Origin: Flaviaestuariibacter sp. | GTDB lineage: Bacteria > Bacteroidota > Bacteroidia > Chitinophagales > Chitinophagaceae | Assembly (NCBI GenBank): GCA_025963645.1 | Contig: JAOQAI010000006.1 | Span: 1-64,000, forward strand | Length of the DNA: 64,000 nucleotides | Direction: 5' to 3' | Shown here: positions 36,427-45,600 of the stretch, in pieces | Layout of the letters: every line of letters starts with the position of its first letter | Numbering within the stretch: position 1 is the stretch's first letter | Notes under the pieces: generated by a model | Database searches by the model: none | What the model saw: the letters and a program-made list of their open reading frames with translations, nothing else | Told to the model about the DNA's origin: nothing | Program-made: the position numbers and the translations under genes

Positions 36427-37146
36427 ATGCTTCCTAAGTACAAACGCATTCTTCTCAAGCTTTCCGGTGAGTCTTTAATGGGGGATAAAAATTTTGGTTT
36501 TGATACCTCGGTGCTAAGCCAATACGCACAAGACATCAAGTCCATCGTGGACCTGGGTGTGCAGGTGGCCATCGTAATCGGCGGCGGCAATATTTACCGC
36601 GGCATGAACGAAGCCGAGACCGGCATTGAGCGGGCTCATGGCGATTATATGGGCATGCTGGCAACGGTTATCAATGGAATGGCACTGCAAGCAGCCCTCG
36701 AAAAAGTAGGTGTGTATACGCGGCTGCAAAGCGCTATTAAAATGGAGCAGATAGCAGAACCATATATCCGCCGCCGCGCTATCCGTCATCTTGAAAAAGG
36801 ACGCGTAGTAATCTTTGGCGCCGGTACGGGCAATCCTTATTTTACAACCGATACAGCCGGTTCGCTACGTGCTATCGAGATCAAGGCCGAAGTGATCATG
36901 AAGGGTACACGGGTTGATGGCATTTACACCGCCGATCCGGAGAAGGATCCAACGGCTACTAAATACGGCGTTATCACTTTCGAAGAATGCATTTCGCAAA
37001 AGCTAAGCGTAATGGATATGACGGCTTTCACGCTTTGCATGGAGAATACGCTGCCGATCGTGGTGTTTGATATGAACACGATTGACAACCTCCGCCGCGT
37101 AGTGACCGGCGAAAAAGTAGGCACACTGGTTCGTGCCGAACGCTAA
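36427..37146 (+). CDS. pyrH: UMP kinase
   Basis: The 239-aa protein phosphorylates UMP to UDP. Seen: an amino-acid-kinase fold, [14 protein letters not shown] (~5-18), the [11 protein letters not shown] loop (~48-58), the [11 protein letters not shown] segment (~135-145) and [17 protein letters not shown] (~165-181). Length usual. The gene is probably the start of its own unit; an unknown coiled-coil membrane protein follows at 51 bp. Confidence 0.96.
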   Translation: MLPKYKRILLKLSGESLMGDKNFGFDTSVLSQYAQDIKSIVDLGVQVAIVIGGGNIYRGMNEAETGIERAHGDYMGMLATVINGMALQAALEKVGVYTRLQSAIKMEQIAEPYIRRRAIRHLEKGRVVIFGAGTGNPYFTTDTAGSLRAIEIKAEVIMKGTRVDGIYTADPEKDPTATKYGVITFEECISQKLSVMDMTAFTLCMENTLPIVVFDMNTIDNLRRVVTGEKVGTLVRAER

Positions 37147-37197
37147 TTTTTGCTGAAAAAGGATTAGCTTGTTACTCCATAATCGAAGTTGATCCTT

Positions 37198-37782
37198 ATG
37201 CTGCTGTCCCTATTCCTTTTACTTCTTTCCGGTTTATTGATCGTGCTTTATAGTAACCGGAAGGCACTGCGCAAGTATTTTGTCGCAACACCTCTTCTTG
37301 TCCCTGCTTCCACAGACAGAGCATTTGCCGATACCGATTACACCGGCAATGCGGAGTCCCCTGTAGATGACCTGTCAATGGAAATAGACGACCTGCATTG
37401 GTTGCTCAATAATAAAAAGCAGGACCTGCAACAGCTAAAGTCAGAGCAAGTCCTCAAGGGAGAGAACGCTGTAAAGCTCGATGCGATTGAAGATACGATT
37501 GAAGTGATCGAAGACAGGCTCCGCAAACTACAAGGCAATCTATCCAACGTACGTAACACGGCGGTAGCACTGGACGAATTAACGGTCGCTTGCCAGCAGA
37601 TGCAGAACAGTCTTTCGCAAAGCCAGCAAAGCCAGCACCTTATTCAATCTGAGAATGAATCGCTACGCCTGCAACTGGACGAACTACAGGCCTACACCGC
37701 CGATATAAAAGAGCAGCGCCAGCTGCTGCAAAAAAAAGTGCGGTTGCTGGAAGAACTGCACAGCCATTCCAGGCCTTTATAG
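37198..37782 (+). CDS. Membrane-anchored coiled-coil protein of unknown function
   Basis: The protein starts at ATG 37198 (194 aa) with one transmembrane helix (~1-20, LSLFLLLLSGLLIVLY), a linker, and a long region with heptad-like Leu and many Gln/Glu (~65-190), predicted as coiled coil. I recognise no family. It could be a structural or cell-envelope protein; its only neighbour of the same strand is pyrH. Function not assigned. Confidence 0.6.
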   Translation: MLLSLFLLLLSGLLIVLYSNRKALRKYFVATPLLVPASTDRAFADTDYTGNAESPVDDLSMEIDDLHWLLNNKKQDLQQLKSEQVLKGENAVKLDAIEDTIEVIEDRLRKLQGNLSNVRNTAVALDELTVACQQMQNSLSQSQQSQHLIQSENESLRLQLDELQAYTADIKEQRQLLQKKVRLLEELHSHSRPL

Positions 37783-37790
37783 CACACGTT

Positions 37791-37798
37791 TATCTTTG
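37791..37798 (+). promoter_or_regulatory. -7 box of pdxH, probable leaderless mRNA
   Basis: TATCTTTG matches TAnnTTTG exactly and is five bases before the pdxH ATG at 37804, so the mRNA would begin at or near the start codon. Confidence 0.5.
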
Positions 37799-37803
37799 CA
37801 CTT

Positions 37804-38448
37804 ATGAATTCCAAGATAGCCGACCTGCGCCTGGATTATGCCGCACAAGTATTATTGGAAGGCAATGTCGCGGCAGACCCCATCACCCAGTTTCAAACCT
37901 GGTGGGAGCAAGCCATAGCGAGCGAGATTACCGAGCCCAATGCAATGACTTTGGCTACCGCCTCCTGCGATGGTATGCCGGCTGCGCGGATCGTATTGCT
38001 GAAAGGATTTGATGCGAACGGATTCGTCTTCTTCACTAATTACAATAGTTATAAAGGCATGCACCTGCAGGAGAATCCTAAAGCTTGCCTGGTATTTTTC
38101 TGGAAAGAGCTGGAGCGCCAGGTGCGTATTACCGGGCTGGTGTCGAAACTGGATGCTGCAGAAAGCGACGCGTATTTCTTATCCCGCCCGGAAGGCAGCC
38201 GGGCAGGGGCCTGGGCATCACCGCAAAGCGGGGTCATTGAAAGCCGCGACTGGCTCGATAAAAATTTTGAAGCATTGATTCGGGACAAGAAAGAAATGGT
38301 GAACACCCGGCCACCGCACTGGGGTGGCTATGTGGTAAGGCCGATCATTGTTGAATTCTGGCAGGGGCGCCGCAGCCGTTTACACGATCGCTTGCAGTAT
38401 AGTATGGAAGAGAACGGCAGCTGGAAGATAGAGCGGTTAGCGCCGTAG
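37804..38448 (+). CDS. pdxH: Pyridoxamine 5'-phosphate oxidase
   Basis: The 214-aa FMN enzyme makes pyridoxal phosphate by oxidising PNP/PMP. Seen: ADPITQFQTWWEQA (~19-32), the FMN-binding ARIVLLKGFDANGFVFFTNYNSYKG (~60-84; motif RxVLLK and FFTNYxSxKG) and the C-terminal EFWQGRRSRLHDRLQY (~180-195). Length usual. The -7 box only five bases ahead of the ATG suggests a leaderless transcript. It converges with the ribosomal protein bTHX gene. Confidence 0.95.
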   Translation: MNSKIADLRLDYAAQVLLEGNVAADPITQFQTWWEQAIASEITEPNAMTLATASCDGMPAARIVLLKGFDANGFVFFTNYNSYKGMHLQENPKACLVFFWKELERQVRITGLVSKLDAAESDAYFLSRPEGSRAGAWASPQSGVIESRDWLDKNFEALIRDKKEMVNTRPPHWGGYVVRPIIVEFWQGRRSRLHDRLQYSMEENGSWKIERLAP

Positions 38449-38464
38449 TGTAATATCGAACAAG

Positions 38465-38509
38465 GAACAAGGAATGTCGAACGCTGATATCATTCGTAAT
38501 TCCTTGTTC
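38465..38509. terminator. Stem-loop between pdxH and the bTHX gene
   Basis: A perfect 11-bp inverted repeat (38465-38475 with 38499-38509) with a 23-base loop lies between the convergent genes. No long T-run. Confidence 0.5.
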
Positions 38510-38531
38510 ATCTGTTCATTATTCGATATTC

Positions 38532-38660
38532 TTATGCTTCTTTCTTAGTGGCTTCAGCCGGCTGGTTGCCAGATGTTTTCTTATCAGATGCTGGTCTTGA
38601 CTTACCGAAAGAACCTTTGAAGATTTTTCCTTTTTTGGTTTTTTTATCACCTCTGCCCAT
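38532..38660 (-). CDS. Small ribosomal subunit protein bTHX
   Basis: A 42-aa reading frame on the minus strand starts MGRGDKKTKKGKIFKGSFGK and ends in SRPASDKKTS... EATKKEA. The core GDxxTxxGKIxxGxxGKxRP matches the ribosomal protein Thx first known from Thermus 30S subunits and found in Bacteroidota. It is about the expected size, very basic, and fills the stretch between the pdxH 3' end and the next gene. The reading frame is too short to stand out by length alone, so it is easily missed. Confidence 0.85.
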   Translation of the reverse strand: MGRGDKKTKKGKIFKGSFGKSRPASDKKTSGNQPAEATKKEA

Positions 38661-38786
38661 TGTATTACGTTTTTTAAGTGGTTGCAAATTTGCGTAAAAA
38701 AAGGCATAAAACCGCCGCCTATTCTTATTCCCAGCGATTTTGGCAGAATCTTACCCGTTTGCTTCCCTTGCAGTAACAGAATAAAT

Positions 38787-38812
38787 AAAAAACCCCCGTG
38801 GTGAAACGAGGG
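38787..38812 (-). terminator. Rho-independent terminator of the HU gene
   Basis: On the minus strand CCCTCG and CGGGGG pair (38807-38812 with 38793-38798; one U-G wobble) and are followed by six T's (38792-38787). It lies 24 bases past the HU stop. Confidence 0.7.
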
Positions 38813-38835
38813 CTTTTCAATACGGTAAGATCGGG

Positions 38836-39105
38836 TTAGATCTTAGCAGATAGTTCTTTACCAGCTTTGAACTTGGCTACTTTTTTAGCTTTGATTTTGA
38901 TAACCGCACCGGTTTGTGGGTTACGGCCATTACGGGCAGCACGTTTGGTAACAGAGAAAGTGCCGAAACCTACCAGGGTTACTTTGTCGCCTTTTTTCAA
39001 TGTTTTTGTTACCGCCGTTACAAATGAGTCTAAAGAAGCATTCGCCTGCGTTTTGGTGATGCCTGCATCTTCTGCAATCTGTGCAATCAGTTCAGCTTTG
39101 TTCAT
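38836..39105 (-). CDS. hup: HU family DNA-binding protein
   Basis: The 89-aa protein has the HU fold: two helices at the N-terminus ([27 protein letters not shown]) and the beta-arm region with the family mark [21 protein letters not shown] (~45-66). It binds DNA nonspecifically and compacts the nucleoid. It is monocistronic, with a recognisable promoter and a terminator, and length is normal. Confidence 0.95.
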   Translation of the reverse strand: MNKAELIAQIAEDAGITKTQANASLDSFVTAVTKTLKKGDKVTLVGFGTFSVTKRAARNGRNPQTGAVIKIKAKKVAKFKAGKELSAKI

Positions 39106-39131
39106 AGTTGTTTTTTAAAATTTGAGTAAGA

Positions 39132-39161
39132 CAAATTTAGAAGGTTTTTGATGCCGACAAA
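39132..39161 (-). promoter_or_regulatory. Promoter of the HU gene with both -33 and -7 boxes
   Basis: On the minus strand TTTG (39161-39158), an 18-base gap, and TAAATTTG (39139-39132) match the Bacteroidota pattern TTTG...TAnnTTTG. The leader to the ATG at 39105 would be about 22 bases. It is the best-matching promoter in the window. Confidence 0.6.
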
Positions 39162-39387
39162 ATATTTCGCTCCTTTTTTTAAAAATAATGGCTGGCTGAA
39201 AGCCGCACGGGAAGCGGGTTTTATCAATGTACCTCCGATCCATACATGCAAAGCAAATTGCATTGATGCCGTGAAAGGCTTATTGCTACAGGGTTTCCCG
39301 GTTTTTGGAATTGTGGGTTGATGGCACCGGGTATTACATGCTGGCTGCAAAAGCAAGCCCACAGAAGTTTTGCACAATGTTGATAAC

Positions 39388-39720
39388 TTAAGCAATGACT
39401 TCCATAACAGAACGAAAAGCAATGAAAGCGTTACCCCATTTGTTAGTAGAATCCTGCCGGAAGGCTGGTGCATGTTCCCGTATATAGCGGGTGTACTCCG
39501 CAAGGTCGGTTGCAAAATATTGAATGGCATAGGTAGGCCCCTCGGCGTCATCCGTTTCTAACAGCCGCACTACTTTATAGCTATGGAAGCAACCGGTGGC
39601 GATAATGGCAGGTATATGCTCTTCTAAAAGCCAGGCTAACCAGGCAGTGGCAATGCCCTTATCTACCTTGATGGTTACATTGTAGATAATACCTTTATCT
39701 GACTCTTTTACTTCGGACAT
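39388..39720 (-). CDS. DUF4286 family protein
   Basis: The 110-aa protein matches DUF4286: the IIYNVTIKVDKGIATAWLAWLLEEHIPAII beginning (~11-40; key words IYNVT, WLxWL, HIPxI) and the YAIQYFATDLAEYTRYIREHAPAF end region. Known only as a conserved Bacteroidota domain of unknown function with a ferredoxin-like fold. It starts two bases after the xth stop codon and is therefore translationally coupled to it. The ~280 bp after it (39106-39387) holds no gene that I can support. Confidence 0.8.
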   Translation of the reverse strand: MSEVKESDKGIIYNVTIKVDKGIATAWLAWLLEEHIPAIIATGCFHSYKVVRLLETDDAEGPTYAIQYFATDLAEYTRYIREHAPAFRQDSTNKWGNAFIAFRSVMEVIA

Positions 39721-39722
39721 GA

Positions 39723-40505
39723 TTAGCTATTTAAGGATTCTACATCTACATCAAGAAAGATGGGACAGTGATCGCTATGCTTTACATCAGGGTAGATATC
39801 GGCGGATTTTAAATGCGGTTTCAGAGTCTCGGTAACACTGATATAGTCAATGCGCCAACCTTTGTTATTTAACCGAACCGAAGGAAAGCGCTGGCTCCAC
39901 CAGGTATAGAGGTGCGGCTCAGTCTTGAATTCCCGCAAGGTATCTACCCAGCCGTTGCTATAGAACTGGTCCATCCAGGCACGCTCTTCGGGCAGGAAGC
40001 CGCTGTTTTTTTTATTGCCTTTCGGGTCGTGAATGTCTATCTCTTTGTGGGCGATATTATAATCGCCGCAGAGGATAAGATGAGGATGCGTTTGGCGTAG
40101 GTCCTGCAGATAGTCGTAGAACTCCTGCAGCCACTGGTATTTATAGGTCTGGCGCTCGTCGCCGGAAGTGCCCGAAGGAAAGTAGGCGTTGATAAGACGC
40201 ACATTTCCAAAGTCTAATTGTATGACCCGCCCTTCGCTGTCGCTGACCTCGTGACCCGTGCCGCAGGTAACCATATCGGGCTTGATCTTAGAGAAAACGG
40301 TAACGCCGCTGTAGCCTTTTTTTTGAGCGCAGAACCAGTGGCATTCATAACCCAGTGCTTTAAATGGAGCTGCATCTACATCGGTTTCCTGTGCTTTGTT
40401 TTCCTGTATGCAGATGACATCGGCGGGATGGGTTTGCAGCCAATGGATAAAGCCTTTTTTAACGGCGGCACGGATGCCATTTACATTGTAGCTAATGATC
40501 TTCAT
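39723..40505 (-). CDS. xth: Exodeoxyribonuclease III / AP endonuclease
   Basis: The 260-aa protein belongs to the Mg-dependent EEP fold: MKIISYNVNGIRAAV (1-15), CIQENKAQ (32-39, catalytic Glu), LCGDYNIAHKEIDIHDPKGN (~143-162; DxN motif), and the C-terminal SDHCPIFLDV (~243-252; catalytic Asp-His). It repairs abasic sites. It is followed by the DUF4286 gene with a two-base gap. A TACATTTG box ends seven bases before its ATG. Confidence 0.95.
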   Translation of the reverse strand: MKIISYNVNGIRAAVKKGFIHWLQTHPADVICIQENKAQETDVDAAPFKALGYECHWFCAQKKGYSGVTVFSKIKPDMVTCGTGHEVSDSEGRVIQLDFGNVRLINAYFPSGTSGDERQTYKYQWLQEFYDYLQDLRQTHPHLILCGDYNIAHKEIDIHDPKGNKKNSGFLPEERAWMDQFYSNGWVDTLREFKTEPHLYTWWSQRFPSVRLNNKGWRIDYISVTETLKPHLKSADIYPDVKHSDHCPIFLDVDVESLNS

Positions 40506-40512
40506 GTAGAGA

Positions 40513-40520
40513 CAAATGTA
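40513..40520 (-). promoter_or_regulatory. Candidate -7 box for xth
   Basis: TACATTTG on the minus strand matches TAnnTTTG exactly and ends seven bases before the xth ATG. Confidence 0.4.
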
Positions 40521-40631
40521 GTGGAGTAAGTTGATCTGTTGATTGATTGGAAGAGTGATATGTCTATTTTATAGAAGCCAGTCCTGCTGATAAGATTCAC
40601 AGACCTAAGGTTTCCACCCGGGAGAGGGCTG

Positions 40632-40639
40632 TATCTTCG
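40632..40639 (+). promoter_or_regulatory. Candidate -7 box for tadA
   Basis: TATCTTCG (one mismatch) ends five bases before the tadA ATG; leaderless arrangement. A TTTC is at 40611-40614, 17 bases upstream. Confidence 0.4.
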
Positions 40640-40644
40640 CATTA

Positions 40645-41085
40645 ATGGACGACAGCTATTACATGAAACAAGCCTTGGTGCAAGCGCAGCAAGCGTTTGC
40701 GGAAGAAGAGGTGCCGGTTGGAGCAGTGATTGTATTGAATGACAAGATCATTTCCCGCGGCTATAACCAGGTAGAAAAACTGACTGACTGCACAGCGCAT
40801 GCCGAGATCATTGCCCTCACATCCGCCTTTAATTTTTTAGGCAGCAAATACCTGATGGATGCCACGCTGTATGTGACGGTGGAGCCCTGCGTGATGTGCG
40901 CCGGAGCGCTGTACTGGAGTAAGATCGGGCGGATTGTATATGGCGCTGCCGATGAAAAGAACGGGCACCGCCGGGTGACAAGAGAGGTGTCACCGTTTCA
41001 TCCGAAAACTCTGGTGCAGGCAGGAATAATGGGAGAAGAATGCGGGCAGTTGATGAAGGATTTTTTCCTGTTGCGGCGGAAGTAG
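40645..41085 (+). CDS. tadA: tRNA-specific adenosine deaminase or related nucleoside deaminase
   Basis: The 146-aa zinc deaminase has HAEIIAL (His52, Glu54) and PCVMCAGAL (Cys82, Cys85), the zinc signature of the cytidine-deaminase fold. TadA makes inosine at the wobble position of tRNA-Arg. The length fits. A relative of guanine deaminases would look alike, so the tRNA role is likely but not sure. It is followed by a strong terminator and converges with the susD-like gene. Confidence 0.88.
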   Translation: MDDSYYMKQALVQAQQAFAEEEVPVGAVIVLNDKIISRGYNQVEKLTDCTAHAEIIALTSAFNFLGSKYLMDATLYVTVEPCVMCAGALYWSKIGRIVYGAADEKNGHRRVTREVSPFHPKTLVQAGIMGEECGQLMKDFFLLRRK

Positions 41086-41097
41086 ATGCGCTGCAAT

Positions 41098-41129
41098 AAA
41101 AAAGGCTAACCATTCGGTTAGCCTTTTTT
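41098..41129. terminator. Bidirectional rho-independent terminator
   Basis: A perfect 13-bp stem (41098-41110 with 41117-41129; loop CATTCG), A's on one side and T's on the other, separates tadA from the convergent SusD-like gene. Confidence 0.9.
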
Positions 41130-41147
41130 GATTTACAAGATTTAAAA

Positions 41148-42653
41148 TCAATCTACATCCCAGAACAAACGGTTATTGAAAACGTCTATGCCTGTAGGCA
41201 CATTCGGATTGGTCTGTGACTCTCTGTTTGGATAGAATAACCGTACCGGGGGCTTGGATCCGGCTGGTGCCGATGCTGACAAAGGAATAGGAGGGAAGTT
41301 CGTTCTCCGCAATTCGCTCCAGGCTTCCAGCCCGTTAAAGTTGGTAAGTGCCAGCCACTTCTGCATCCAGATCGCTTTCAACTTATCAGGAGAGGCCATC
41401 CAATCGGCCAGGTCTTTGCCGCTCGTTAAAAGAGCCGTTGCTTTATCAGCGCCATAAGTGGCCGTAGCGCCTGTTGTGCGGAACGATTCTCTTACTCCCG
41501 TTTCATAATAAGTTTGAGCAGTGGACGCCAGGGTAACGCCTGCACCATAGCGCTGCTTGGCTTCTGCTAAATTCAGGAAGCTTTCTGCTGCCAACATAAG
41601 GTACATAGGGCGATTAAACTCACCCCGCTTGATGATAGATGGCCCAAGGTAAGAAGTGTTTTGTGCCAGGTAACCGGAAGAGGCACCAAACGGCACGCCT
41701 ACATAATTGCTCACGATCTCCGCGTTGTTGGCAGCCTCACCACCCTTTGGAAAAGCAAGCCGCTTCAGGCGGAAGGTATCGCCGGTAGCAATTAGGCTGT
41801 TAAAGAGATAAGTAGTAGGACGTGGAAAACGTGCCAGTGCTTGTACACCACCAGCGGCATTGTAGCCCCAGTTCTCATACACTGGATTTAACTTACCTGT
41901 AGAAGCTACATAACCAGGGTTGGCGGTAACATCGGTACCCGCAGGCAAAAAGCCTTCTGTAGTTGCATTGGCTTTATTGATCTCGGCAGTAATGTAAGCA
42001 TCGCGACCGGCAACACGGCTTTGGCGCATCAGGATGCGAAGCTTCAGGCTGTTAGCAAAACGTATCCAGTTAGTAGTATTTCCCGCAAAAACGATATCGG
42101 AGCCCTTCTGGGGCGTAGTGGCTGGGTTAGCCCGCAGCTCTGTAATAGCGGTATCCAACACCTTGATCAGATCTTCATAAATTAATTTTTGATCATCAAA
42201 CTTTGGAGCTAACTGTCCCACGCCTTTAAAGGCTTCGGTATACGGTGCATCGCCATGCACATCTACCACCTGCTGCATGATGTAGGATTTCATAATCCTG
42301 GCCGGTCCTTTAAAGAACGGCTGTGTAGCGCCATTATCAATTACATATTGGAAATCCTGCATGATATCATACCAGGTATCCCACCAGTTAAAGTTGGTAT
42401 TGTTGATCTGGTATTGAAACTGCGATGGCGAAATGATATAAGTGTTTGATTGCGTCCATTGACCGGCAAAGTAAGAGCCATTCTCATTGGGCGCTAAAAA
42501 TGCAACGGTACGGTTGACACCGGAAGCAAACACAAAATCAGGCGTAGAACTGGTGAGCGTATTTGGGTTGGTGTTCACATCCAGCCATGATTTTTTACAC
42601 CCTCCCAAGACCAGTGCGGTCATTATTATAAAGAGGCTTAGTTTAAATTTCAT
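41148..42653 (-). CDS. SusD/RagB-like nutrient-binding outer-membrane lipoprotein
   Basis: The 501-aa protein has a lipoprotein signal (LVLGGC, Cys19) and SusD-like features: the N-terminal WLDVNTNPNTLTSSTPDFVFASGV and TPR-like helices, with WTQSN, WWDTWYDIMQDF and a C-terminal WMQKWLALTNFNGLEAWSELRR. It pairs with the SusC gene 18 bp upstream; together they form an outer-membrane uptake complex in which this one is the lid. No glycosidase, peptidase or regulator adjoins, so the substrate is unknown. It resembles the SusD-like 2 subfamily, often linked to oligopeptide or other uptake (inference). Confidence 0.9.
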   Translation of the reverse strand: MKFKLSLFIIMTALVLGGCKKSWLDVNTNPNTLTSSTPDFVFASGVNRTVAFLAPNENGSYFAGQWTQSNTYIISPSQFQYQINNTNFNWWDTWYDIMQDFQYVIDNGATQPFFKGPARIMKSYIMQQVVDVHGDAPYTEAFKGVGQLAPKFDDQKLIYEDLIKVLDTAITELRANPATTPQKGSDIVFAGNTTNWIRFANSLKLRILMRQSRVAGRDAYITAEINKANATTEGFLPAGTDVTANPGYVASTGKLNPVYENWGYNAAGGVQALARFPRPTTYLFNSLIATGDTFRLKRLAFPKGGEAANNAEIVSNYVGVPFGASSGYLAQNTSYLGPSIIKRGEFNRPMYLMLAAESFLNLAEAKQRYGAGVTLASTAQTYYETGVRESFRTTGATATYGADKATALLTSGKDLADWMASPDKLKAIWMQKWLALTNFNGLEAWSELRRTNFPPIPLSASAPAGSKPPVRLFYPNRESQTNPNVPTGIDVFNNRLFWDVD

Positions 42654-42671
42654 ATTGCTTAATTGAAATGA

Positions 42672-45600
42672 TTATTTGAAATTAAGGTTCAGGGTAAAGC
42701 CATACTGGCGAACCGGAGGTGTTTGCGCAGTTGTACTTACACCCAGACCGTTGCCTGCTGTGAAGCTAAATTCCGGATCGGTAAAGTCATTCTTCTTATC
42801 TACGATAGTGATCAGGTTACGACCATATACACCAACCGTAGCGGTTGAGAAGATGCGGCTCTTTGTTACAAAGTTGCTTGGCACTTCATAAGAAAGGTTA
42901 ATGTCTCTTAATTTAATGAACCAGGCAGGGAAAACAAAGTTCTCAGCGATCAAACGGTAAGAATCAACCCAAAGCGCATACTCTGCTTCAGCCGTATTTA
43001 CATTTGTATTGACAACTACTTTACCTGTTGCAGGATTACGATAAGCGGAATTCGGGAAAATGTGTGGTACGCGGTTCTCTGTCCATTCACCGGATCCGGT
43101 AAAGGTCATCTGGCGTCCGAGATCGCTATACATTACGTTTCCGCCGCGGTACTCCCAGTTGGTATTCAGTGTTAGGCCTTTGAAGTTAATGCGTGTTCCC
43201 AAACCCGCCATATGTTTAGGCGTAGCACGTCCGAAGTTTTTCAATGGGGCATTGATTAGGGGATAGCCAGTGGTAGGGCTAACTAGTACTCGGCCCGTCG
43301 CTGTATCACGCTGGTAAGGGATCGCTTTTAATACAGGGAAAGGCTGACCAACGATGACGTTGGAAGAAGCATAAGTGAACCCACCGTAGGCAAATTCAGA
43401 CACTCCATTGTATAGTTCAAGGACCTTGTTGTCGTTCATAGAATAACGAAGGTTCAGGCCCACATTGAAATCTCTTGATTGAATGATCTTTGTACCGAGA
43501 TCTACTTCGTAACCCCAGTTCTTAGTGGTACCTACATTGATTCGCAGGCTGCTAAACCCTGTGGTAGAAGGGATGTCCACAGTAATAATTGAACCTTCAC
43601 TGCGTTGGTTGTAGTAGCTTACGTCTAAGCTTATGCGATTCTTGAAGAATTGAAATTCGCCACCTACTTCCGATGAATAGACATATTCTGGCTGGAGTTT
43701 AAAATCCGGTAATACATTACCCACTGTTAAACCTACCGTATTGCCGTAAGGGAATCCGCCAGCATTCGGGAAAGTAAGATCAAGTGGATAGGAAACTGTA
43801 TTATCGTTTCCATTCTTGTTCCAGCCGCCACGGATTTTTGCATAATTCAACACACTATTCTTGATACCCGGAATGAGGTCCGTTAAGATCACGGATAGGT
43901 CAGCTCCATAGTATGTATAAGTGTACAAATCTTTGTCGCGGCTAGCTTTATAGAAGGTTGACGTTCCATCATACCGCCCTGACAGGTGAAGAAATACCTT
44001 TTCCTGCCAACCGATAGTGGCGTCGGCGTAGTATCCGAATTTTCGGTTTTGAGAATTTTCTTCGCCTCCACCAAGCTCACCGCGACGGTTGCCTACGTTA
44101 TAGAGACCCGGCACAACAATAGAAGAAGAAGTAGCCTGCACGAAGCGGCTTCTTTGATCGTAAAGGCTAAAACCAAGCAATCCACGTGCACTGAAATCTC
44201 CAAAGTCGCCATTCATCTGCGCATGGTAATCATTTGAGATCAGGTTTTCTACGGTGGTTTGGTCGTTCACACTACCCTGCAGGTCGGTAAGGGCACGAGT
44301 GATGCCGCTACCATCTCCCTGGTCAAACGGAGCCGGAACCACTGCTTTGGATTTTGCCCAATCGCTGTGGAAGAACTGCGCTACGGTATTGGTACGCTGG
44401 CGGGTATTGCTCATCACACCTAAGCGGTTGTAAAAGTTCAACCACGGTGCTACCTTCAGGTTCAACTCCAGGTTTCCGCTGATATTGTTATCCGTATATT
44501 TTTGACGGTCGTTATCGAGGCGGAAGAAAGGGTTAGTGAAATAATCGTTGTAGAAAGCATTTGGATGGGCAAACTTATTGGTCTTCCAGTCTCTTAATTG
44601 CGAAAGCGGGATATGCGCCGCTTGGTTAATGGTTTCGTTGTAGAAGTCAAAAGTGGTTCGGTCGTAGTTCGCCTGGATATAGTTAGCATTGAAACCAACA
44701 CGTAAGCGGCCTGCCTCTGTAGTAGCGCCAAAACGCAGGCCCGTTCTGTTGGCCTTATCTTCTGGAACAATGCCGTGTGTGATATTGTGCTCACCAGACA
44801 AGAAGAAAGTGTTCTGTCCCGCCCCACCGCTAACAGAAACCTGGTTATTGGTGGTGAAGCCAGTGTTCCAGATGCGGTCTCTTTCGCCTTTTATGGCAGA
44901 ATAAGGGAGCATGTAAACACTGCCATCTTCCAATGTACGTCCAGCTGGGCGCAAAGATCCATCAAAGCGGTCACCAAACTGCTGGTTTTCATAAGAGCGC
45001 CAGTTGTCCTTCATGCGGTCCAAATAGTTTGGCTTCCATCCGGCTGTTCCGAAAGAAGCAGCGTAGTGGGAGCCGCTACCGAATTCATCCTGGAACTTCG
45101 CCATTTGGTTCAGTTTCTCGAAGTTGGTAGAATGATTGAAGGAAATGCGTGTTTTGCCTTGCTGTCCTTTTTTAGTAGTGATCACCACCGCACCATTCAC
45201 ACCTTGCGAACCATACAACGTTGCAGCTTGTCCACCTTTAAGGATGGAGATGCTTTCTATATCGTTAGGATTCAGTAAGCTAAGCATGGTTTGAGAACCT
45301 GCAGGCTGCTGCAATCCATCAATTACGATCAGCGCATCATTACTATTTGAAATTGAGCGGTAGCCACGCAATACGATCTTTACGGAAGGATCAACGGATT
45401 GGTTAACGTTAAACACGGTTAAGCCAGAAACTTTTCCAGACAAGCTTTGCGCAAGCTGCGGAGAGCGGCCGTTGGTGATCTCCTCGTTGCTTACTTTGCT
45501 GATGGAATAACCTAGCTCCTTTGCTTTGCGGCGGATACCTTGCGCGGTAACCACCACTTCTTCCAGCTCGCCTTCGCCCCTTACGAGGGAAATGTTGGAA

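Noticed and set aside
38519..38707. A 62-aa minus-strand reading frame overlapping the bTHX gene
   Set aside because: It shares no recognisable features, while the other frame at 38532-38660 encodes a clear ribosomal protein; two genes in the same place are not credible.
39102..39551. A 149-aa minus-strand frame in the gap before the HU gene and over the DUF4286 gene
   Set aside because: It is mainly a shadow of the DUF4286 gene, and the part outside has no domain, signal or sensible start.
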